Assembly: GCF_000184745.1 (NCBI RefSeq)
Contig: NC_014931.1
Span: 2,480,001-2,544,000 of the forward strand
Direction: 5' to 3'
Source: Variovorax paradoxus EPS
GTDB lineage: Bacteria; Pseudomonadota; Gammaproteobacteria; Burkholderiales; Burkholderiaceae_C
Length of the DNA stretch: 64,000 nucleotides
The notes under the pieces are model-generated. The model worked only from the letters and a program-made list of their open reading frames with translations, was not told the origin of the DNA and did no database searches. Positions 1-8,100 of the stretch are shown here, piece by piece (position 1 is the first letter of the stretch; every line of letters begins with the position of its first letter). The position numbers and the translations under genes are program-made.

Positions 1-541
1 CGGAGAACACGCGTTCCAGAATCTGCTGCTTCGATAACGGCTCGCCGCTGCGCTGCACCAGCGCGCGCAGCACCGCCTGCTCGCGCGGCGAGAGCGCCAG
101 CGCTTCGCCGTTCAGCACGAAGTGCCGCCGCGCGCTGTCGTACACCAGCGGCCCGCAGGCCAGTCGCGGATGCTCCACGCCGCGCGCACGCCGCACCAGC
201 GCATGCAGCCGCGCTTCGAGCTCGGCGAGCGCGAAGGGCTTGGCAAGAAAGTCGTCGGCGCCCGCGTTGAGCGAGGCGACGCGCTCGTTCAGCGAATCGC
301 GCGCCGTGAGGATCAGGGCCGGCAGCCGCTGGTCGCGTTCGCGCAGCCGCTGCAGCACCGTGTGGCCGTCCATGCCGGGCAGGCCCAGGTCGAGCACCAG
401 CGCATCGTGGTCGCGCTGCTGCAGCGCGCGGTCGGCCAGGCGCCCGTCGTCCACCCATTCGACCTGGATGCCCGCGTGCTCCAGCGCCTTGCAGAGCCAG
501 GTGCCCAGGGTGTGTTCGTCTTCGGCCAGCAGGATGCGCAT
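1..541 (-). CDS. OmpR/TctD-type response regulator, 3' end cut by window edge
   Basis: Translation on the minus strand starts MRILLAEDEHTLG and runs off the left edge, so only about 180 residues are visible. The receiver domain shows the acidic pocket (AEDE), a phospho-acceptor Asp in DLGLPGMDG, the Thr of LTARD and the Lys of FLAKPF. A winged-helix domain begins around residue 125 and is incomplete. It lies 26 bp downstream of a Bug/TctC-type receptor on the same strand. That is the arrangement of TctD-TctE systems that control tricarboxylate uptake, so a TctD-like role is likely; a sensor kinase would be expected just beyond the window. The family assignment is firm and the ligand is inferred. 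Confidence 0.9.
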   Translation of the reverse strand, partial: MRILLAEDEHTLGTWLCKALEHAGIQVEWVDDGRLADRALQQRDHDALVLDLGLPGMDGHTVLQRLRERDQRLPALILTARDSLNERVASLNAGADDFLAKPFALAELEARLHALVRRARGVEHPRLACGPLVYDSARRHFVLNGEALALSPREQAVLRALVQRSGEPLSKQQILERVFS

Positions 542-567
542 GGCGCCGATGCTAGGGCCTTGAACGC

Positions 568-1572
568 TCAGTCCGGCTTGATGTTTGCCCTTGCGATCAC
601 CTTCTGCCAGCGCGCCTGTTCCGCCGCGATGAACTGCGCGAACTGCTCCGGCGTGCCGCCGACGGCCTCGGCCGCATCGGCCGTGAGCCGCTGCATCGAA
701 TCGGGCGACTTCACCGCCTTCATCGTCTCGGCCGAGAGCTTGGCCAGGTTCGCGGGCGCGATGTTGGCCGGCGCGAGCATGCCGTACCACTGCGTCATCT
801 CGAAGCCGGGGAAGCCTTGCTCGGCGACGGTCGGCACATCGGGCAGTTGCGCGAGGCGCTTGGCCGAGCCGGTCGCGATGCAGCGCACCTTGCCGGCCTT
901 GATGAACGGAATGATCGCCGCCGCGCCGATGGCCGAGGCGTCGAGCCGGCCCGAGAGCAGGTCGGTGACCATCGGGCCGGTGCCGCGGTAGGGCACGTGC
1001 AGCATGAACACGTCGGCGGTCATCTTCAGATACTCGAAGGCCAGGTGGCCCGCGCTGCCGTTGCCCGCGGAGCCGTAGCTCAGCTTGCCGGGCTTGGACT
1101 TGGCATAGGCGATGAACTCCTTGAGGTTCTTCGCCGGCACGTCGGGGTGCACCACATACAAGCTCGGCACCTTGGCCAGGAGGCTCACGGGCTTGAAGTC
1201 CTTGTTCGCGTCGTAGGGCAGCTTGGCGAAGATGTACGGGTTCACGGCCAGCGTGCCGATGTGGCCGAGGATCAGCGTGTGCTGGTCGGTGGAGCGTGCC
1301 ACTTCGCTCATCGCGATGTTGCCGGCCGCGCCCGGCTTGTTGTCCACGAAGACGCTCTGGCCGAGCGTGCGCGAGAGCTCGGCGGCGGTGGAGCGCGCGA
1401 CGATCTCGGAGCTTCCGCCCGGTGCGAAGGGCACGACGAAGCGCACCGACTTGCTGGGCCAGGCGTCCTGGGCCGAGGCCAGGGAGGGCAGCAGGCCGCC
1501 CAGAGCGAGGGCGCCGCCGGATTGCAGCCACTGGCGGCGGCTGGGGGAGAGGGGAAAAGGCTTGGCGTGCAT
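568..1572 (-). CDS. Bug-family tripartite tricarboxylate transporter substrate-binding protein (TctC-like)
   Basis: A 334-residue periplasmic receptor. The chosen ATG gives a twin-arginine-like signal (SPSRRQWLQSGGALALGG, then SLASAQD); the frame remains open further upstream but has no signal there. After cleavage the typical Bug sequence follows: WPSKSVRFVVPFAPGGSSE, then FVDNKPGAAGNIA, and later HVPYRGTGPMVTDLLSGR. Such proteins bind carboxylates or aromatic acids and deliver them to TctAB-type membrane subunits, which are not visible here. It is probably co-transcribed with the response regulator downstream. The ligand cannot be predicted from sequence, and Bug receptors are heavily duplicated in this bacterial group. 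Confidence 0.92.
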   Translation of the reverse strand: MHAKPFPLSPSRRQWLQSGGALALGGLLPSLASAQDAWPSKSVRFVVPFAPGGSSEIVARSTAAELSRTLGQSVFVDNKPGAAGNIAMSEVARSTDQHTLILGHIGTLAVNPYIFAKLPYDANKDFKPVSLLAKVPSLYVVHPDVPAKNLKEFIAYAKSKPGKLSYGSAGNGSAGHLAFEYLKMTADVFMLHVPYRGTGPMVTDLLSGRLDASAIGAAAIIPFIKAGKVRCIATGSAKRLAQLPDVPTVAEQGFPGFEMTQWYGMLAPANIAPANLAKLSAETMKAVKSPDSMQRLTADAAEAVGGTPEQFAQFIAAEQARWQKVIARANIKPD

Positions 1573-1651
1573 GGATGCGTCTCCGTGATTTTTTAGGGAA
1601 GGCCGCATGGTGCCCGGTGGCGGCTGTCGGAATGCTGTCAGTGCGGGGTGA

Positions 1652-1708
1652 AAGAAAAAGTAAGGTGCAAACTCCGCGGCCACGCACCAGAATCCGGTGC
1701 GAAGCGGC
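1652..1708 (+). promoter_or_regulatory. Upstream element shared with the autotransporter gene, copy 1
   Basis: Two conserved blocks lie upstream of or just inside the kinase start: AAGAAAAAGTAAGGTGCAA at 1652-1670 and GAAGCGGC at 1701-1708. The same two blocks recur at 4822-4840 and 4871-4878 with exactly the same offset (40 bp from TAAGGTGCAA to GAAGCGGC), while the DNA between them is poorly conserved. This suggests a shared promoter or operator, possibly bound by the regulator encoded downstream. No binding evidence exists in the sequence itself. Confidence 0.5.
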
Positions 1709-3925
1709 GACGCAGACGGCGCCGCGATGACACTTTCGAGGACACGGACGGCAACTTTGTTCATCGCGCTTTGCTTGACAAATTTCGGGTTGCGGCTCGC
1801 TGCGATCCGCGCGATGGCGGGGCTCGCCTTGTTCCTGCTGGCATGCCTTGCCATACCGAGCCATGCACAGGCTCAGCCGCTGAGACTCGATGCCGGATTG
1901 GACATCCTGGAGCGCAGCTTCAACGGGCGCTTGCAGGCCTATCACGACAAGAGCGGCCTGCTCACGCGCGAACAGGTGGCATCGGCTTCCCATCAGCAGC
2001 AATTCAAGACGGTCGAGGGCGTCTTCAACGGCGGCTATGTCAAGGGCGCCTGGTGGGTGCGCTTCCAGATCCAGGCCTCGCCCGAACAGATTGCGCATCC
2101 GCTGGAGGGTGGCTGGTGGCTGCGGCTGAACGCGCCGTACGCCGACTACATCGACGTGTGGTGGCCCGACGGCGCGGGCGGCACGAGCGGCGGCTTCACG
2201 CACCGCGCGCTCGGCGGGATGCGCGCCGCCTCCGCGCGCGAGCTGCCCTGGTCGATCCCTGCCGTGCGCCTGCCCGACCTGCCCGATACCGAACCGCGCT
2301 GGGTCTGGGTGCGGCTGGCGGGCGATCGCTCGCTGACCCTCGCCGGCGGCGTATCGCCGCTGCGCGAGCAGGCCGTGGTGCAGCAGGAGCTGGACTACGT
2401 CGATGCGGCCGTCGCCGGCATGGTCCTGCTGATGGCGGTGGTCAGCCTGATGATGGGTATCGCGTTGCCCGACCGGCGATTCATTGCGTACGCCGGTTAT
2501 CTCCTCACGCTCGCACTGGTGTTCGGAAGCTCGGAGGGCCTGCCGGCGTCCCTGTGGCTGCAAAACCACCCGCTGGCCGCCGTTCGCCTGCACAACTTCT
2601 CGGTCTGCCTGCACACCGCCGCCGCATTCGGATTCGCCCGCGTGCTGCTGGACATGGAGCGGCAGTTCCCGCGCATGAACCGCGTGTTCCAGGTGATGAC
2701 GCTGGTTTGCCTCGCGGCCTGCGCGGTGGCCATGGCCGGCTGGTACGGGCGCATCGCGCGGCCGCTGAACCTGATGTGGGTGATGTTCGCGGCCTGCATC
2801 GTGCCGATGTGCGCCGTTGCGCTGCGCCGGAACCTCCAGGCCTGGCCGGGATTGGTCGGCTATGCCATCTACCTCCTGATGGGCGTGGTGCACTTTGCGA
2901 AGAACCTGCAGTGGGTGCCCTACACGCTGGCCACCCAGTCCAGCTATGCGATCGGCAGCATCCTGCACATCATGGCTTTCTTCTTCGCGCTGGGCTGGCG
3001 TGTGCGCCATCGCGAGCGGCGGGCACTGTCGCTGTCCCGCCGGCACCGCGCGCGGCTGGCACAGCGCGTGAACGAGCGCACCCTCGATCTGCGCCAGGAG
3101 ATCACGAAGCACCAGCGCACGCACGACCAGTTGGCGCTGGCGCTGCGCGAGCAGCGCGGCCTGCTGGCCATGGTGTCGCACGAGTTCCGCACGCCGCTGG
3201 GCACGATCGGCGGCGCGGCGCAGATCCTCGCCGACGACCGGCTCGGCCTGGTCCGCGAAGAGGTCAAGAAGGAAGCCGAGAAGATCAGCCGCACCGTACT
3301 TCGCATGCGCGACCTGGTGGACACCCTGCTGGCCGACGAATGGCTCGATGCGTCCAGCGACAACCTGTGCCTGGTTCCGGTCGAGCTCGCCGGGTTCCTC
3401 CGCGAGAAGATCGAGGAGCACAGCGAAGGCATCGGTGGCAGGCGTATTTCATTGCATCTCGGTGCGCGCGAATTGCCGGTGCTGGCGGACGAGACGCTGT
3501 TGCACATCGCGCTGGACAACCTCCTGACCAACGCCATCAAATATGCGCCGCCACATTCGCCGATCGTGGTGAGGGCCGGAATCCGGCGCGGCCTTGCCGA
3601 CGGCATTCCGAAAGGCGAGGACACGGTGCCGGGCGTGTACATCCAGGTGTGCGACGAAGGCCCCGGTTTCATGCCGCATGACCTGTCGCACGTCTTCGAG
3701 CGCTTCTATCGCGCGGCCGGCACCCGGCGGATTCCGGGCATCGGGTTGGGCCTGCACATGGTGCACCGCGTCGCCACGGTTCATGGTGGCAGCGTGGCCG
3801 CCTCCAACGCAGCCGGCAAGGGTGCCGTGCTGACCCTGACCCTCCCGCTTCTTGGAAGTGCCGAGGAATCGGAAACCCGGGGTACCCACGACGCGGTAGC
3901 GCTCGACCAGGGAGGCTGCAGATGA
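1697..3925 (+). CDS. Hybrid-free sensor histidine kinase with 7TMR-DISM-type sensor region
   Basis: Up to 742 residues from the GTG at 1697; ATG codons at 1727 and 1814 are alternatives, the last giving a clean signal peptide (MAGLALFLLACLAIPSHAQA). A periplasmic domain of roughly 200 residues is followed by a run of transmembrane helices (about residues 235-430), as in 7TMR-DISM sensors. A coiled linker leads to a HisKA domain with the phospho-acceptor His in MVSHEFRTPLGT (about residue 495), then a HATPase domain with N-box DNLLTNAIKYA, CDEGPGF and GIGLGLHMV. The stop overlaps the regulator start (ATGA), so the pair is translationally coupled. The signal sensed is unknown; the neighbouring autotransporter is the plausible output. 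Confidence 0.93.
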   Translation: MRSGDADGAAMTLSRTRTATLFIALCLTNFGLRLAAIRAMAGLALFLLACLAIPSHAQAQPLRLDAGLDILERSFNGRLQAYHDKSGLLTREQVASASHQQQFKTVEGVFNGGYVKGAWWVRFQIQASPEQIAHPLEGGWWLRLNAPYADYIDVWWPDGAGGTSGGFTHRALGGMRAASARELPWSIPAVRLPDLPDTEPRWVWVRLAGDRSLTLAGGVSPLREQAVVQQELDYVDAAVAGMVLLMAVVSLMMGIALPDRRFIAYAGYLLTLALVFGSSEGLPASLWLQNHPLAAVRLHNFSVCLHTAAAFGFARVLLDMERQFPRMNRVFQVMTLVCLAACAVAMAGWYGRIARPLNLMWVMFAACIVPMCAVALRRNLQAWPGLVGYAIYLLMGVVHFAKNLQWVPYTLATQSSYAIGSILHIMAFFFALGWRVRHRERRALSLSRRHRARLAQRVNERTLDLRQEITKHQRTHDQLALALREQRGLLAMVSHEFRTPLGTIGGAAQILADDRLGLVREEVKKEAEKISRTVLRMRDLVDTLLADEWLDASSDNLCLVPVELAGFLREKIEEHSEGIGGRRISLHLGARELPVLADETLLHIALDNLLTNAIKYAPPHSPIVVRAGIRRGLADGIPKGEDTVPGVYIQVCDEGPGFMPHDLSHVFERFYRAAGTRRIPGIGLGLHMVHRVATVHGGSVAASNAAGKGAVLTLTLPLLGSAEESETRGTHDAVALDQGGCR

Positions 3926-4662
3926 TGGGCACCCCGGCCCGCGTGCTGGTCATCGAGGACGACGACGATCTGCGCGACACGCTGCTGCGGTACCTGCGCG
4001 GCGTCGGCATGCTGGCCCGCGGACTGGAGAGCGCCGAGGGGCTCGACGCGGAACTGGCACGACAGGATTTCGATGCCGTGGTGTGCGACGTCAACCTGCC
4101 GGGCGAAGACGGATTCAGCGTGCTGGCCCGGCTGCGATCGCGCAGTGCCATGCGCATCGTGATGCTGACCGCGCGCGGCATGGCGAACGATCGGCTGCAT
4201 GGCCTCGGCCTCGGCGCCGACTACTACCTGGTCAAGCCGGTGAACCTGCGCGAGCTCGAGATGGTGCTGCACAACCTGCTGCAGCGCAGCCAGGAAGTGC
4301 AGGGGCAAGGCACGCGCGAGCCCGATGCCCTTGCAGCCGACGAAGCCACGGCGCAAGCGCCTTGGCGCTATCACGGCACCACCTGGCTGCTGCTGTCGCC
4401 GGCCGGCCAGCGCGTGCAGTTGTCCAGCGCGGAAGCGCGGCTCGTTCAGTGCCTGATCGAGCGGCCGCGTGAAGTGGTGGACCGGGCCACGCTGCTTGCG
4501 GCGATGGGGCGTCCCGGGCTGGAGGCCTACGAACGCAACCTCGACGTCACGGTCTCGCGGCTGCGTCGCAAGGCCGAGCAGGCCAGCGGCGAGAAGCTGC
4601 CGATCGTCGCGGTGCGCGGCGAGGGCTACAGCTTCCAGGGGAACGTGCGCATCGCGCCTTGA
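3922..4662 (+). CDS. OmpR-family response regulator, cognate to the upstream kinase
   Basis: A 246-residue two-domain regulator. Receiver: VLVIEDDDDLRDTLL, predicted phospho-Asp 56 in CDVNLPGEDG, MLTARG and YLVKPVN. The C-terminal winged helix runs from about residue 150 and ends with VSRLRRKAEQ, then IVAVRGEGYSF, which is typical of OmpR/PhoB proteins. It begins inside the kinase stop codon (ATGA overlap) with GGGAGG upstream. It is followed by 382 bp and then the giant autotransporter on the same strand. The kinase operon and the autotransporter share an upstream sequence element, so this regulator is a good candidate for controlling both. That link is inference. Confidence 0.94.
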   Translation: MMGTPARVLVIEDDDDLRDTLLRYLRGVGMLARGLESAEGLDAELARQDFDAVVCDVNLPGEDGFSVLARLRSRSAMRIVMLTARGMANDRLHGLGLGADYYLVKPVNLRELEMVLHNLLQRSQEVQGQGTREPDALAADEATAQAPWRYHGTTWLLLSPAGQRVQLSSAEARLVQCLIERPREVVDRATLLAAMGRPGLEAYERNLDVTVSRLRRKAEQASGEKLPIVAVRGEGYSFQGNVRIAP

Positions 4663-5044
4663 GCGCCGCCGCCTGAATGATCCGGCGGGCCTCTGCCCGC
4701 GCATGCGGCTCGTCGACGCCGCTTTTTTCCGCATCGCCGCAAGCCTGGAACCACACGTGGGTCGGCCCGTTTTCTGTCGGCAAAACCACGGTTTTCCGTA
4801 GGTGCCAACGGGCTCCGCTGCAAGAAAATGTAAGGTGCAAATAAGAGAGCCGAGCTTGAGAATTTCGCTCGAAGCGGCAGCGCAGCGATGCCGCGCATGC
4901 CATGCGCTCCTTGCGATGGCATGGCAGGAGGGGACCCCATGAAAAGCAGTACGACAGGCAGCGCCGCGGCGCGCCAGGGTTCCCGGCTGCATTGGATTGT
5001 TACTGCAGCGCTTTCTGCACGCTGCCTACGGAGGAGAACCGTCG
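4663..5044 (+). other. Long leader/intergenic region ahead of the autotransporter
   Basis: This 382-bp stretch separates the response regulator from the autotransporter. It contains an exact inverted repeat (AAAACC-AC-GGTTTT, 4782-4795), the second copy of the shared upstream element (4822-4878), a possible 55-residue leader ORF beginning at 4939 behind AGGAGGGG, and the autotransporter ribosome-binding site GGAGGAGA (about 5031-5038). No strong rho-independent terminator was seen after the regulator gene, so partial read-through is possible. Confidence 0.5.
4822..4878 (+). promoter_or_regulatory. Upstream element shared with the kinase operon, copy 2
   Basis: This is the second copy of the two-block element: AAGAAAATGTAAGGTGCAA at 4822-4840 and GAAGCGGC at 4871-4878, spaced as in copy 1 (1652-1708). 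It lies about 165 bp upstream of the autotransporter start. The preserved spacing with a diverged middle looks more like a maintained regulatory layout than a recent duplication. Confidence 0.5.
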
Positions 5045-5106
5045 ATGAATACTGCGTACAAGACGATCTGGAACGCCGCGATCGGCGCATGGGTGGCTGT
5101 TTCTGA
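4939..5106 (+). CDS. Possible 55-residue leader ORF overlapping the autotransporter start
   Basis: An ATG at 4939 follows a very good ribosome-binding site (AGGAGGGG, 4926-4933). It opens a 55-codon frame with a short hydrophobic segment (LHWIVTAAL) and a basic C-terminal half, ending 62 bp inside the autotransporter gene in another frame. No family is recognised. It may be a translated leader that couples or delays autotransporter translation, or simply a chance frame in GC-rich DNA. The strong ribosome-binding site is the only positive evidence. Confidence 0.3.
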   Translation: MKSSTTGSAAARQGSRLHWIVTAALSARCLRRRTVDEYCVQDDLERRDRRMGGCF

Positions 5107-8100
5107 AGCGACGTGTGCGCGCGGCAAGCGAAGCACCAGCCGGCGCGCGGGTCGCACGGCACGCCTCGCAGGGCCGTTGCTTGCCGCCACCGGCTTCGCC
5201 ATGACATTGCCCGCGTGGGGCGCGTGCGCACCTGCTGCGCCGGCGGACGGTGCCGCGGTCAGCTGCACCGGCGTGCCGATGCTGCTGCCGCCGAATCCCA
5301 ACAGTTTCCTCAGCAACGCGAACAACCTCGATGTCACGGTGCAGGCCGGCGCGATCATGAGCACGCTGCCGGGCGGCACTGCGATGACGCTGGGCGGCAC
5401 GGGGGGCACGCTCACCAACCTGGGCGCCATCGACGCCAATGCCGCCGGTTCGCTGGTCCTGGCGCGCGCGCTGGCCATGGGCAGTCTGCTGACGCCCGGC
5501 AGCGGCGCGCTGGCGGTGAACAACCAGGGCTCGATCGAAGGCACCTTCAACGGCACCTTCAGCCTGAACGGCGCCGCGATGGTGATTGCCAACCGGGGCA
5601 CGACCACGGTCAACAACGCGGGCGGGATCGGGTTGGCGCCGCTCGGACTCTTCGATCCGGTCAACGGCATCGCCATCGGGATCTACGGCGGCGGGAACGT
5701 CGATTTCACGAATGCGGAAACGGGCACGATCACCGGCCGCATCGGTTTCGAGGGCGCAGCCAGCGGCGGCAACCGCTTCGTCAATGCGGGCACGATCAAT
5801 GGCAGTGTCTTGCTGGGCACCGGCGCGAGCAGCGACACCTTCATCGCGGTGACCGGCTCCAGCGTGAACGGCGGATTGGTTCCTCTGCCTGGCATCCTGG
5901 TGCCGACGCCGGGTATCACCCCGCTGGGCTTTGCCGCGGGCGGCACGGTGGACGCGGGCGCCGGCGCGACGGACACGTTGACGCTGCGCAACGTGGCCTC
6001 CGGCCCCGGCTCGGGCAACGGCGGATCGGGCGCGATCGCATCGAGCCAGTACCTGAACTTCGAAAACCTCCAGGTCGACAGCGGCACCTGGACACTGAAC
6101 GGTGCGGTGGCCAGCGGCGGCGCCCTGCTCAACGGCGGCGTCGCGATCTTCGACAACGCACTGGCCTTCGGCACCGGTACGCTGACGGGCAACGGCGGCG
6201 CGATGCAGGCTGCGGCGAACGGCCTTGCGCTGGCCCAGAACGTGAATCTCACGGGCGGGCTGATCGTGCAGGGTGACAACAGCCTCACGCTGGGCGGCAC
6301 TGTCGGCGGCACCGGCGGCCTCATCAAGAACGGCACCGGCACGCTCACGCTGAACGGCAGCAACAACTTCAGCGGTGGCTTCGCGCTCAACGGCGGCGGC
6401 GTGACGCTGGGCAATGCGAGTTCGCTCGGCTCGGGCCTGTTCCTGGTCGGCGGCCCCGTCGCGCTGAACACCGGCTTCAGCGGCACGCTCGGCAACCAGA
6501 TGATGCTCAACGGCGCGCTGGCGCTCAACGGCGCGGGCACGCTGACCTTCGGCGGCAACATCTCGGGGGCCGGCAGCCTGACGCTGAACAGCGGCAACCT
6601 CGCGCTCGCCAACAGCAACAACTACGGCGGCGGCACGACGCTGCAGGGCGGTGCGCTGGACGTGGGCAGCAACTCGGCGATCGGCACCGGCGACCTCACC
6701 GTCAACGGCGCCGCCACGCTGACCGGCGCGGCCGGCGTCGCGCTTGCCAACAACGTCGTGCTCAACAACACGCTGAACTTCGGCGCGGGCGGCAGCGGCG
6801 GCGCGCTCACACTCAACGGAGTGATCGGCGGAGCGGGCGGCATCAGCCTGGCCGGTGCGCCGGGCCTCACGCTCAACGGTGCGAGCACCTTCACCGGCGG
6901 CTTCAACATCGGCGGTGGTGCGCTCACCGTGGGCAACGATTCCGCGCTGGGCCTCGGCAGCGTCACGGTCAGCGGTGCGAGTTCGCTCGATTCGAACAAG
7001 ACGGTCAGCCTGACCAACAACCTCAACCTCAACGCGGCGCTCACCATCGGCGGCAGCAACGACCTCGCGCTCAACGGCGCGATCGGCGGCCTGCGCGGGC
7101 TGACGAAAAACGGCACGGGCCGCCTCACGCTCGGTAGTGCGAACACCTTCTTCGGCGGAGTCAACCTGCAGGGCGGCGCGCTGCGCGTGGGGACCAACAC
7201 CTCGCTGGGCCTGGGCACGCTGACGGTGAACGGCAACGCCGCGCTCGACGCGAGCGCGGACGTGGACCTGGGCAACGCGGTGGTGCTCAACGCGGGCCTG
7301 GACATCGGCGGCGCGAACAACATCGGACTCGGCGGGGTCATTACGGGCACCGGCCCCCTCTCGTACAGCGGCAGCGGCACGCTGACGCTGGCCAACGCCA
7401 ACTTCTGGACCGGTGGAACCACGCTCAAGAGCGGCACGCTGAACGTCGGCAATAACTTCGCGCTGGGCCAAGGCGCACTCGCAGTGACCGGCAACGCGAA
7501 CCTGCGCGCCAACGTGCCGGGTACCCTGCTGGGCAACGCCCTGACATTGGGCGCCGGCACGACGCTCAACGTGGACGGCTCGAATCCGCTGGCGCTGGTC
7601 GGCACGATCGACGGTGGCGGCGCGCTCGCGTTGAGCGGCCCGGGGGCGGTGGCGCTGGCCGGCGCCAACACGTACAGCGGCGGCACGACCGTCTCGGGCA
7701 CCACGCTCGGGGTCGTCAATCCGGCCGGCAGCGCCACCGGCAGTGGTGCCGTGCTGGTGCAGGCGGGCGGAGCGCTCACCGGCAACGGCAGCATCGCAGG
7801 CACTGTGAGCGTGGGCGACGGCATTGTGTTGCCGGGCAACGGCAGCGCGGGCACGCTGACCGTCGGCGGCCTGAACCTGGCGTCGGGCTCCATCCTGAAC
7901 TACGACCTCGGCCAGGCCGGCGTGGCGGGCGGCGCGCTGAACGACCTGATCAGCGTCAACGGCAACCTGCAACTTGACGGAACGCTCAACGTGAGCGAAA
8001 CCGCCGGCGGCAAGTTCGGCGCGGGCCTGTACCGGCTGATCGACTACACCGGCACGCTGACCGACAACGGCCTGAACATCGGCACCGCGCCGACGGCCGC

